Assembly (NCBI RefSeq): GCF_014201805.1
Contig: NZ_JACHFK010000004.1
Location: 186,001-250,000, forward strand
Length of the DNA: 64,000 bases
Source: Deinococcus metalli
GTDB lineage: Bacteria > Deinococcota > Deinococci > Deinococcales > Deinococcaceae
Direction: 5' to 3'
Both the position numbers and the translations under genes were made by a program. This document shows positions 52,476-60,814 of the stretch, piece after piece. Position 1 is the first letter of the stretch; each line of letters opens with the position of its first letter. Under the pieces are notes generated by a model, which had not been told where the DNA came from, did no database searches, and was given only the letters and a program-made list of their open reading frames with translations.

Positions 52476-53552
52476 TTACGACACGAAGTGGCCGTCCACC
52501 TGGAAGGGCTCGCCGTCCAGGGTCACGCGGCCACCCTTGCGCAGGTCGCAGATCATGTCCCAGTGCACGGCGCTGGTGTTCGTCCCGCCGTTCTCGGCGT
52601 ACGCCTGCCCGACCGCGAGGTGGACCGTGCCGCCAATCTTCTCGTCGAACAGGATGTTCATGCTGGGCTGCTGGATGCCGGCGTTCGTGCCGATGCCGAG
52701 TTCTCCCAGGAAGCGCGCGCCCTCGTCGGTCTCCAGCGCGGCGCGCAGCACGTCCTCGCCTTCCTCGGCGCGGGCCTCGACGACCTCGCCGTCCTTGAAG
52801 GTCAGGTCGATGCCGCGCACCACGCGCCCGCCGTACAGGGTCGGCAGGTCGAAGTGCGCCACGCCGTTCGCGCTGCGTTCCAGCGGCGCCGTGAACACCT
52901 CGCCGGAGGGCATGTTGCGCTTGGCGTCGCTGTTGCTCCAGTTCCGGCCCCTCACGCTCAGATGCAGGTCGGTGCCGGCGGACACGATGTGGACGTCGTC
53001 CGCCAGCGCGAGTCGCGTGATCAGGCCCGCCTGGAAGTCGCGGATCTCGCCCCACTTCTGCACCGGGTCCGGGGTGTCCAGGAACATCGCCCGCGCCACG
53101 AAGGTCTCGTATTCGGGCAGCGTCATGCCCGCGGCCTCGGCCCCGAAGGGCGTGGGGTACAGCGTGAGGTTCCAGCGCGGGTGCAGGCGGCTCAGGGCGA
53201 CCGGCGCCTGCGCGGCGCGCCAGCGGGCGGCGCGGCTGGCCGGCACGTCGGCGACCGGCGGGGTCGGCGTCAGGATGCGGATCGAGGCGTCGAGCGCGCG
53301 TGCGTCCTCGATCTCGACCGGGTGCAGCGAGTCCAGCACGTCGTCGCTGGCGAGGCGCTGCACGTCTTCTTGCTGGGTGGGGTAGCTCAGGCGCAGCACG
53401 GGGCGTGCGCCGCGTTCCAGCAGCGTGCGGTGCAGCGCCTCGATCAGCGGCAGGGCCAGGGTGCTGCCGCTGATCAGCACGCGGTCGCCGGGGCGGGCCG
53501 TGACGCAGTAGTCGGCGAGCAGGACGGCGTGGCGGACAGGATCGTAAGTCAT
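52476..53552 (-). CDS. M29-family (thermophilic) aminopeptidase
   Basis: A 358-residue metallo-aminopeptidase of the AmpS/PepS class. The C-terminal catalytic half shows [42 protein letters not shown] and [11 protein letters not shown], holding the Glu/His/Asp metal ligands. It removes N-terminal residues from peptides in the cytoplasm. Last gene of the nine-gene catabolic operon, so it may process peptides imported by the permeases upstream. Confidence 0.88.
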   Translation of the reverse strand: MTYDPVRHAVLLADYCVTARPGDRVLISGSTLALPLIEALHRTLLERGARPVLRLSYPTQQEDVQRLASDDVLDSLHPVEIEDARALDASIRILTPTPPVADVPASRAARWRAAQAPVALSRLHPRWNLTLYPTPFGAEAAGMTLPEYETFVARAMFLDTPDPVQKWGEIRDFQAGLITRLALADDVHIVSAGTDLHLSVRGRNWSNSDAKRNMPSGEVFTAPLERSANGVAHFDLPTLYGGRVVRGIDLTFKDGEVVEARAEEGEDVLRAALETDEGARFLGELGIGTNAGIQQPSMNILFDEKIGGTVHLAVGQAYAENGGTNTSAVHWDMICDLRKGGRVTLDGEPFQVDGHFVS

Positions 53553-53577
53553 CGGGATCTCCTGGGGCGGTGGGCGG

Positions 53578-54366
53578 TCACAGGGCCGTGACCGCGCCGC
53601 CGTCCACGAGCAGGGTGCTGCCGTTCACGTACTGCGCGGCCGGCGAGCACAGGAACGCGGCGACGCGGCCGAACTCGTCGGGCGTGCCCAGGCGGCCCAT
53701 GGGCACCTCGCGCTCGGAGGCCTCGCGCACCGCCTGCCACGTGGTGCCCCGGCGCGCCGCGGCGGCCTCGTCGAGCTGCTGGATGCGCTCGGTGAGCACC
53801 CGGCCCGGCGCGAGGCCGTTGACCTGGATGTTGTCGGGGCCGAGTTCCACGCTCAGCGACTTGCACAGACCCATCACGGCCGGGCGCAGGGCGTTGGAGA
53901 GCGTGAGGTTGTCCAGTGGGCGCTTGACACTGCTGCTCAGCAGGGCCAGGATACGCCCGCCCCCGCCGGCCTTCAGGTGCGGCAGGGCGGCCGTAACGCT
54001 GCGCACCACGCTCATCAGCGTGAGCTGGTACGCCGTTTGCCACTGCGCCTCGCCCAGGGCCGCGAAGTTGCCGGGCGGGGGGCCGCCGGCGTTGCACACC
54101 AGGATCTTCAGGCCGCCGAGGTCGCGGGCGGCCGCGTCTATGAACGCCGTCAGGCTGTGCGCGTCGGCCACGTCGGCCGCGTAGGCGTGAACGGCGGTGC
54201 CGGTGGCCTCCTCGATCCGGCGGGCGGCGTCCTGGGCGCGCTCCAGGTCGCGCGAGCACAGCGCGACGCGCGCGCCCTCACGGGCGAGGGCCAGGGCCGT
54301 GGCGAACCCCAGCCCGGCGCTGGCGGCCAGGACGACGGCCGGCTGATCCTTGAGTCCAAGGTCCAT
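53578..54366 (-). CDS. Atypical short-chain dehydrogenase (SDR)
   Basis: A 262-residue Rossmann-fold SDR. The cofactor site is intact ([24 protein letters not shown] and CNAGG). The catalytic segment reads [20 protein letters not shown], so SxxxR replaces the YxxxK of normal SDRs. This is a known divergent SDR subgroup with NLxLSNxLR at this place, whose reaction is unknown. C-terminal [17 protein letters not shown] is normal. It lies 1 bp behind the RraA gene. Confidence 0.85.
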   Translation of the reverse strand: MDLGLKDQPAVVLAASAGLGFATALALAREGARVALCSRDLERAQDAARRIEEATGTAVHAYAADVADAHSLTAFIDAAARDLGGLKILVCNAGGPPPGNFAALGEAQWQTAYQLTLMSVVRSVTAALPHLKAGGGGRILALLSSSVKRPLDNLTLSNALRPAVMGLCKSLSVELGPDNIQVNGLAPGRVLTERIQQLDEAAAARRGTTWQAVREASEREVPMGRLGTPDEFGRVAAFLCSPAAQYVNGSTLLVDGGAVTAL

Positions 54367-54367
54367 A

Positions 54368-55051
54368 TCAGACGTGCCCGTACTTGGCGAGAACGTCGGG
54401 CAGGGTCGCGCCGGCTTCCAGATCGGCGCGGATCAGGCGTTCCTTTTCCGTCAGGGCCTCGGCGCGGGTCAGCACCTCATCCACCACCTCCTGCGGAATC
54501 ACGATGGCCCCGTCGAAGTCCGCGAGGATGAAGTCGTCGGGACGCACGCGCACGCGCGCAGCCGTGGCCCCCGGCAGGTAGACCTCGACCTGCCAGGCGT
54601 TCACCGCCCAGCGGCCGATGGACTGCACCGGCGTGCGGTAGCGGGCATAGACCGGAAAGTCCATGCGGTCAAGCCACTCGATGTCGCGGATGCCGCCGTC
54701 CACCACGGCACCCACGCAGCCGCGGTACTGCATGCCGCGCGCGATGAGCTCTCCGAAGAAGCACACGCCCTCGGCCCCGCCGCCGCTCCACACGCTGAGG
54801 TGGCCGGGCGTCAGGCCGCTGACGGCCTCCATCTTCCTCGCGTCGCCGGTGCCGGGGTAGGGCGTCATCTGGCCGCGGATGGTGTAGGCCCACCCGCCCA
54901 TCTTCTCCAGGCGCTGGCGGATGGGCCACAGGTCACTGGACAGGCCGAAGTCCGGCAGGCCGAGTTCGTCGAGCACGTCGGCGACGTTGGCGGTGTCGAC
55001 CTTCAGGAAGCGGTCGCGCAGGGTGAGTTTGTGGTCGGCTGAGAGGGTCAT
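54368..55051 (-). CDS. RraA-family protein (possible HMG/CHA-type aldolase or decarboxylase)
   Basis: A 227-residue member of the RraA/methyltransferase-like fold. The core motif reads GCVGAVVDGGIRDIEWLDRMDFPVYARYRTPVQSIGRW with GGGAEGVCFFGELIA before it. RraA-like proteins include 4-hydroxy-4-methyl-2-oxoglutarate and 4-carboxy-4-hydroxy-2-oxoadipate aldolases, and others that bind RNase E. The GGxRD Arg-Asp pair needed for aldolase activity is present. In a catabolic operon an aldolase or oxaloacetate decarboxylase role is more likely than RNase control. Confidence 0.85.
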   Translation of the reverse strand: MTLSADHKLTLRDRFLKVDTANVADVLDELGLPDFGLSSDLWPIRQRLEKMGGWAYTIRGQMTPYPGTGDARKMEAVSGLTPGHLSVWSGGGAEGVCFFGELIARGMQYRGCVGAVVDGGIRDIEWLDRMDFPVYARYRTPVQSIGRWAVNAWQVEVYLPGATAARVRVRPDDFILADFDGAIVIPQEVVDEVLTRAEALTEKERLIRADLEAGATLPDVLAKYGHV

Positions 55052-56673
55052 GCGGGGGCTCCTGGGGGGGCGTGGGCGGCGCGCATCTCGTCGGCGACGA
55101 CCGTGGCGGGGGCGTGGCCGTAGGACAGCAGGGCGTCGTGGAAGGTGCGGGGATCGAGGGCCAGCTCGCGGCGCAGCTCCTTGATGGTCTCGGTACCCAG
55201 CCAGTACATCACGCGGCTGGCGGGGAACATGGCGTTGCGTGTGGTCTCGGCCCAGACGCGGGCCGGAGCGAAGTGCGCGCGGTCACGGTAGAACGCCCGG
55301 GCCTCGTCCAACGACCACTCGCCCAGGTGCAGCTTGAGGTCCACGATGCACGACGCGGCGTTGCGCCGCTCGAACTGCGTGAGCAGCAGCTCCTCGGCCG
55401 GGGTGTAGAAGCCGGGCGCCTCGGCCAGCAGGTCCTCGGCGTAGCACGCCCAGCCCTCGACCATGGTGCCGCCGCCCAGCAGCGCGATGCCCGAGGCGCA
55501 GTCGGTGCCGGCCACGCGCGCGAGCACCGACCCGGCCTCGCGGGCGCGGGCATTGTGGGTGTGGTGGCCGATGCTGCCGTGGTGAACAGCGTGTACCAGC
55601 TTCACGAAGGCGCTGTTGTTCGCGCGCCGGTACGCGGCGAGGTCCGCGCCGGGCGGCGTGACCCAGTACACGCTGCCCTGACCGGGGCGGTCGGGCGCAG
55701 GCGAGCGGTAGAACAGGAAGTACAGGTCGCCGGTGCCCTCCGCCCACTCCGGAAGGAGGCGGAAGTCCAGGCCGTAGTCGGCGGCGGGGGTCAGCAGTGG
55801 CCGGGCGGCGTCCAGCGCGCGCTCGTGCAGGTCACGGAAGGTGTCCAGCATGCGTTCCGGCTCGGGGCCGATCTGCTCCAGCCGGGCGAGGTGCTCGGTC
55901 CAGGGCAGGTCGCCCGGCAGCCGCGCCGCCTGGGCCTCCAGCGTTCCCGTCAGGCGCTCGAAGGCCTCGGTGGCGCGCTCCAGCGCCTCGCGCGGCCCGA
56001 AGGGCAGGGCGTGGGTGACACGCATCAGCAGGTCGAGGTGGTTCTCGCCGCATGCGACCGGCGCGCCGGGGCCTGCCAGATCCTCCGCGAAGCCCACCAG
56101 CGCGCGGGCGGCGCGGGCGGCCGGCAGGCGCAGCGCGTCGTCCCACAGGGGGTGCTTCGGGAGCCCCGAGGTGAGCAGGTGCGCCGCCGCCCGCGCTTCC
56201 CGCCGGGCCCGCTCCGCCACGTCGTCCGGGCGCGGACGGCCCTGGAGGTGCGAGCGGCCATGTGCCAGAAAGGCGGGAATCGCCTCCAGCCGCACCCGCA
56301 GGGCGTCCCGCGTGTCCTGCGCGTCACCGTGGTGGCCGGGCAGCAGCAGCGAGATCACGCTGAACGCGGCCTCGCCGGTGTACCACGCGGGGTTGTGCTG
56401 ACGGGGCGAACGGCGCTGCTCGGCCAGCACGGTGGTGAGCTGCGCGTCCAGCATCCGCGTGTCGATGCGGGCGGCGGCCGTCCGCGGCGCGTCCAGCCGG
56501 CCGAGCGTGCCCTGCAGGGCCGTCAGGGCCGCGAGTTCGGCCTCGACGCTGTCCGCCCCGGCCGGCGGGAGCTGGTGGTCGTGGCCGGGCAGGCCCATGA
56601 AGGTCGCGTCCACCGGCCGGTACTGTGCGTGCACCTTCAGGTACGCGCGGGCAGCGTCGTGCGCGTCACTCAC
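55048..56673 (-). CDS. DUF885-family protein with variant zinc motif
   Basis: A 541-residue helical protein of the DUF885/collagenase-like peptidase family. The conserved region reads LVHAVHHGSIGHHTHN where typical members have HExxPGHHxQ, so the catalytic Glu is replaced by His, and GTMVEGWACYAEDLL matches the second motif. The helical scaffold is full length. Either metal binding is rearranged or this is no longer a peptidase. GTG start overlaps the Gfo/Idh gene; its end overlaps rraA. Confidence 0.8.
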   Translation of the reverse strand: MSDAHDAARAYLKVHAQYRPVDATFMGLPGHDHQLPPAGADSVEAELAALTALQGTLGRLDAPRTAAARIDTRMLDAQLTTVLAEQRRSPRQHNPAWYTGEAAFSVISLLLPGHHGDAQDTRDALRVRLEAIPAFLAHGRSHLQGRPRPDDVAERARREARAAAHLLTSGLPKHPLWDDALRLPAARAARALVGFAEDLAGPGAPVACGENHLDLLMRVTHALPFGPREALERATEAFERLTGTLEAQAARLPGDLPWTEHLARLEQIGPEPERMLDTFRDLHERALDAARPLLTPAADYGLDFRLLPEWAEGTGDLYFLFYRSPAPDRPGQGSVYWVTPPGADLAAYRRANNSAFVKLVHAVHHGSIGHHTHNARAREAGSVLARVAGTDCASGIALLGGGTMVEGWACYAEDLLAEAPGFYTPAEELLLTQFERRNAASCIVDLKLHLGEWSLDEARAFYRDRAHFAPARVWAETTRNAMFPASRVMYWLGTETIKELRRELALDPRTFHDALLSYGHAPATVVADEMRAAHAPPGAPA

Positions 56674-57830
56674 GCGCGTTCGCCCTCCGGCTGGTGCTCG
56701 TCCGGGTACAGGGGCAGCGACACCCAGCGGCGCTCGCGGTACGACTGCACGATGGCGTTCACGGTCTCCTGGCTCTTGGCCCCGTCATAGAAGGTGCACT
56801 CGGCGTGGGTGCCGTCCAGGATCTCGTCCACGAAATGGCGCACCAGGTTGCGGTAGTACAGCTCCGGCCACGGCGTGTTCAGGGTGGTGCCGGGCGGCAG
56901 GGCGCTCTCCGGCAGCGTCACGTCGCGGAACTCGACCTGATCGGGCGTGGCGAAGCGCAGGGTCTCGGCCACACCGTTCTCCTCGACCAGCCGGGCGACC
57001 GCCGCGCCCTTGCTGCCGTACACGCGCAGTTCCACGCCGGGGTAGTTGCCCACCGCGATGTACGAGGTCTGGAGCATGCCCTGCGCGCCGCTGGCGAACT
57101 CGGCCAGCGCGACCGTGCCGTCCTCGACCCGGATGCGTTGCAGGCCGTCACCATGGCCGCGCACCACGCGTTCGGGCACGAAGTTGCTCATGCTGCCGAT
57201 CACGTTGGCGTACTCGCCCACGCACCAGCGCACCAGATCGATCAGGTGCGAGCCGTAGCCCACGATGGACGACGGAATCAGCGCGCCGAAGTCCGCGCCG
57301 CGCGGCACCTGCCGCAGCGGGAAATGCGGGTCGAGGAACTGCGAGTTCTGCTCCAGACCGTGCACGTGGTAGATCTCGCCCAGCGTGCCGTCCTTGATCC
57401 ACGTGTGGATCTGCCGGATGGCCGGCGAGTAGCGGAACGTGAAGCCCAGTTTGGTGCGCACGCCGGCCTTCTGCGCTTCCCTCGCCGCCATGAACGCGTC
57501 GGCGGCGTCGTGCGCCAGAGGTTTTTCCGACAGCACGTGCTTGCCTGCGCGGATGGCGTCGAGGCTCAGCGGCAGGTGGGTGTCGGTCGGGGTGCAGACG
57601 TCCACCATCTGCACCTCTGGGTCGCGCAGCATGTCGCGGTGGTCGGTGTACACGCGCTCGATGCCGAACTTCGCCGCCAGGGCGTGGGCGCGTTCCGGCA
57701 CCGTGTCGCAGATCGCCACCAGCCGCGCGCGGTCGTATGCATGGTAGCCGGGCAGGTGCGCGGACTCGGCCCACGCGTGCGCGCCGATCACGCCGACCCC
57801 CAATCGCTGCCCCGATTCCTGGCCGCTCAT
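56670..57830 (-). CDS. Gfo/Idh/MocA-family oxidoreductase
   Basis: A 386-residue NAD(P)-dependent dehydrogenase. The Rossmann region (GVGVIGAHAWAESAHLPGYHAY) is followed by CTPTDTHLPLSLDAIRAGKHVLSEKPLAHDAADA with the catalytic Lys in EKP and a C-terminal beta-sheet domain with GYGSHLIDLVRWCVGEY, where the His-Asp pair is conserved. The substrate is probably a sugar, inositol or related polyol acid. ATGA overlap with the gene before and after. Confidence 0.88.
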   Translation of the reverse strand: MSGQESGQRLGVGVIGAHAWAESAHLPGYHAYDRARLVAICDTVPERAHALAAKFGIERVYTDHRDMLRDPEVQMVDVCTPTDTHLPLSLDAIRAGKHVLSEKPLAHDAADAFMAAREAQKAGVRTKLGFTFRYSPAIRQIHTWIKDGTLGEIYHVHGLEQNSQFLDPHFPLRQVPRGADFGALIPSSIVGYGSHLIDLVRWCVGEYANVIGSMSNFVPERVVRGHGDGLQRIRVEDGTVALAEFASGAQGMLQTSYIAVGNYPGVELRVYGSKGAAVARLVEENGVAETLRFATPDQVEFRDVTLPESALPPGTTLNTPWPELYYRNLVRHFVDEILDGTHAECTFYDGAKSQETVNAIVQSYRERRWVSLPLYPDEHQPEGERA

Positions 57831-58906
57831 GGCAGCGCCTTGCCGAGGCTCTGCACGTAGCCCTCGAGCTCATCGTAGTTGTGGAAGCCCAGCGGTCGGG
57901 TGCCGTCCTCGATTTCGTAGATCATCTCGCACAGCTTCGCGTTCAGCCGCGCGTCGGCCCCGACCCGCTCGGCGTACGCGACCAGTTTGCCGTTCGAGGA
58001 GCGCACCTCGGAGGGGCGGCCCCGGTACACGATGTCCCACCAGATGCCCGAGCCCTTCTTCTTGAACTGGTGCGTGGCGGGCTTCTGGTCCTTCTTGAGC
58101 AGCCAGATGGCGTGCCGGATGTTCGCCAGCAGCTTCTCGGTGTCCTCGGGCGTCTGCGGCTTGTAGTTGGCGGGGTCGAAGAAGTCGAAGGCCTCGACGG
58201 TGATGCCGTTCGCCTCCGCGATCTCCAGCGCCTCGCGCACCACCGCGCCGGCCACGCGGGCGTAGCGTTCCACCCCCAGCGTCTCGGTCACGGACGCGTC
58301 GGCCAGTGCGCTGAACACCACCTGGGCGCTGTAGACCTCCTTGGCCCAGATCTGGCCCCAGATGTTGTCACTGAGCTGCACCTCGGTCAGGGCGCCCAGC
58401 GCGGCGGCGAGTTCCGCCAGGCGCGGTGTGCGCTCGCCGGTCATCTCGCCGAGCTGGATCGGCCCCTCGTGCACGAACTCGATATAGCCGGGATCGACCA
58501 GGGCGCCGCCGTAGTTGGGAATGGAGCCCATCACGCGTTCCCTGCCGCCCACACCCGCCGCTTCCAGGCGCGCGATGATGTCCGGCTCGTTGAAACCGTT
58601 CTGGTACGACACGACGAAGGTGTCGGGGCCGAAGTGCGGCAGCACGCTCTCCAGCGCGTCCAGCGTGTGCTGGGACTTCGTGGCGATCAGCACGGCCTCC
58701 AGCGGCCCCTGCAGTTCGTGGGGGTGCAGCGCCCTGACGGTGTATTGACGCTCGCCGCGCACGCCGTCCACGCGCAGGCCGTGCTGTTTGAGGGCGTCGA
58801 TGTGTTCAGCCCAGCGGTCGACGAGCGTCACGTCGTGCCCGGCCTCGGTCATCCAGGCGCCGGCGAGCCCGCCGATGGCGCCCGCGCCGATGATGGTGAT
58901 CTTCAT
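57827..58906 (-). CDS. Ketopantoate-reductase-like (ApbA/PanE) dehydrogenase
   Basis: A 359-residue NADPH-dependent reductase. The Rossmann start is ITIIGAGAIGGLAGAWMTEAGHDVTLVDR, with KSQHTLDALE and SYQNGFNEPDIIARL where PanE has its NG motif, and a conserved helical C-terminal domain containing WGQIWAKEVYSAQVVFSALADASV. It is longer than true PanE and lies in a catabolic operon, so it probably reduces another 2-keto acid. It lies 32 bp behind the permease gene. Confidence 0.85.
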   Translation of the reverse strand: MKITIIGAGAIGGLAGAWMTEAGHDVTLVDRWAEHIDALKQHGLRVDGVRGERQYTVRALHPHELQGPLEAVLIATKSQHTLDALESVLPHFGPDTFVVSYQNGFNEPDIIARLEAAGVGGRERVMGSIPNYGGALVDPGYIEFVHEGPIQLGEMTGERTPRLAELAAALGALTEVQLSDNIWGQIWAKEVYSAQVVFSALADASVTETLGVERYARVAGAVVREALEIAEANGITVEAFDFFDPANYKPQTPEDTEKLLANIRHAIWLLKKDQKPATHQFKKKGSGIWWDIVYRGRPSEVRSSNGKLVAYAERVGADARLNAKLCEMIYEIEDGTRPLGFHNYDELEGYVQSLGKALP

Positions 58907-58938
58907 GGGTGCGTTCTCCTGTAGAAATTGAATACGGT

Positions 58939-59820
58939 TCAGCTGCGCGGGTCGAGCGCGTCGCGCAGGCCGTCGCCGAGGAAATTCACGGCCAGGACCG
59001 TGATCAGGATCATCAGTCCGGGGAACAGGGCCAGCCACGGCGCGCTCTGGAGCCACTGGCTGGCGTAGTTCAGCAGGTTGCCCCACGTGGGGGTGGGCGG
59101 CTGCACGCCCAGGCCCAGGAACGACAGGGCGGATTCGAGCATGATCCCGCTGCCCACCGCGAGCGTGGTGGCGACGATGATCGGCCCCAGGGCGTTGGGG
59201 AGGATGTGGCGGAACATGATGCGGTTGTTGCTGCCGCCCAGCGCGCGGGACGCTTCCACGAACTCGCGCTCGCGCAGGCTGAGGAACTGGCCGCGCACCA
59301 GCCGCGCCGTGCCCATCCAGCCCAGGATGCCGATGATGCCGACGAGCAGCGCCACGTTGGGGCGCAGCATGCCGGAGAGCAGGATCACCAGCGGCAGCAG
59401 CGGGATGCACAGCACCACGTCGGTCACGCGCATCAGCACGCTGTCGATCACGCCGCGGTAGTACCCGGCCAGCGAGCCGATCAGGGTGCCGACCAGCGTG
59501 GCGAGCAGGGCGCTGGCCAGGCCGACCGCGAGCGACACGCGGGCGCCGTACAGCACGCGGGTGAAGGCGTCGCGCCCGAGCTGGTCCGTGCCCATCAGGT
59601 GGGCGCGGCTGGGCGGCTGCGGCTGGCCCATGATGTTCAGGTCCTGGCCGTCGAAGGCGTACGGCGCGATCTGCGGCGCGAAGATGGCGAGCAGCCCCAG
59701 CACGCACAGCACGACCAGGCCGGTCACGGCCAGCCGGTGCCGCAGGAAGCGGCGCAGGAACAGCCGCCACGGGGTGTCGGCGGGCCGGCGCCGGGTGGTG
59801 GGCAGGGTGGCGTCACTCAT
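58939..59820 (-). CDS. DppC-type ABC permease (second set)
   Basis: A 293-residue inner-membrane permease with six helices. The N-terminal signature is GQPQPPSRAHLMGTDQLGRDAFTRVLYGARVS and the EAA loop FVEASRALGGSNNRIMFRHILPNALGP. It ends LGDGLRDALDPRS, typical for DppC. It overlaps the DppB gene by 8 bp and has no accompanying ATPase genes in the window. Confidence 0.9.
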   Translation of the reverse strand: MSDATLPTTRRRPADTPWRLFLRRFLRHRLAVTGLVVLCVLGLLAIFAPQIAPYAFDGQDLNIMGQPQPPSRAHLMGTDQLGRDAFTRVLYGARVSLAVGLASALLATLVGTLIGSLAGYYRGVIDSVLMRVTDVVLCIPLLPLVILLSGMLRPNVALLVGIIGILGWMGTARLVRGQFLSLREREFVEASRALGGSNNRIMFRHILPNALGPIIVATTLAVGSGIMLESALSFLGLGVQPPTPTWGNLLNYASQWLQSAPWLALFPGLMILITVLAVNFLGDGLRDALDPRS

Positions 59821-60766
59821 AACGGATCCTGGGATCGACCGCCGCGTACGCGAGGTCCGCGAGCAGGTTGCTGAGGATCAGGGCGAAGGAACCGGCCATC
59901 ATCAGCGCCATCAGCACCGGGTAGTCGCGGCCGTTCATGCTCTCGATGAAGAGCCGCCCGATGCCGGGCCACGCGAAGATCGTCTCGGTGATCACGGCGC
60001 CCGACAGGATGGTGGCAAAGTCCAGCGCGACCACCGTGATGATCGGAATCAGGGCGTTGCGCAGGGCGTGGTGCACCACGACCCGGCCGGCGGTCAGGCC
60101 CTTGGCGCGGGCGGTGCGGACGTAGTCCTGGCCCAGCACCTCGACCATGCTCGAGCGCATGTAGCGGCTCCAGCCGGCGACCGACGCGAAGGCCAGGATG
60201 CACGCGGGGAGGATCAGGTGGTGGATCAGGTCGAGCACCGAGTCGCTGCCGATGGTCTGGATGCCAGCCGAGGGCAGGAGGCGCCACTGCACGGCGAACA
60301 GCAGTTGCAGCATCAGCGCCAGCCAGAACACCGGCATGCTCACGCCCAGGAACGACAGGAAGGTGATGAGGTAGTCCACGCCGCTGTACCGGCGCACAGC
60401 GCTCACGATACCCAGCGGCAGCGCGATCAGCAGCGACAGCACGAAGCTGGTGCCGCCCAGGATCAGGGTCGGCCCGATGCGCTCGGCGATCTCCTGCGTG
60501 ACCGGCCGCGCCGTGCGGATGGAATAGCCCCACTCGCCGGTGAAGAACGCCGTGACCCACGACACGTACTGCACCGGCAGCGGCTGGTCGAGCCCAAAGG
60601 CCGTGCGCATCTGCGCCAGCGCCTCGGGACTCACCGAGGGGTTGTCGGCGTACACGTCGAGCGGCCCACCGGGCGCGAGGTGCAGCACGCCGAACAGCAG
60701 CAGCGAGACGCCGAGCAGCAGGGGCACCGTGCCCAGCAGGCGTTTGAGGAGGTGCGTCGCGTTCAC
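59813..60766 (-). CDS. DppB-type ABC permease (second set)
   Basis: A 317-residue inner-membrane permease. The N-terminus reads LLLFGVLHLAPGGPLDVYADN and the EAA loop RTARAKGLTAGRVVVHHALRNALIP, followed by GIGRLFIESMNGRDYPVLMAL. It resembles the OppB/DppB class. Second gene of the catabolic operon, 48 bp behind the binding protein. Confidence 0.9.
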   Translation of the reverse strand: MNATHLLKRLLGTVPLLLGVSLLLFGVLHLAPGGPLDVYADNPSVSPEALAQMRTAFGLDQPLPVQYVSWVTAFFTGEWGYSIRTARPVTQEIAERIGPTLILGGTSFVLSLLIALPLGIVSAVRRYSGVDYLITFLSFLGVSMPVFWLALMLQLLFAVQWRLLPSAGIQTIGSDSVLDLIHHLILPACILAFASVAGWSRYMRSSMVEVLGQDYVRTARAKGLTAGRVVVHHALRNALIPIITVVALDFATILSGAVITETIFAWPGIGRLFIESMNGRDYPVLMALMMAGSFALILSNLLADLAYAAVDPRIRYE

Positions 60767-60814
60767 AGAAAGTCCTCTGGGGTGGACGGGCCAGGTCCGC
60801 CCACCCCCTTAGTC

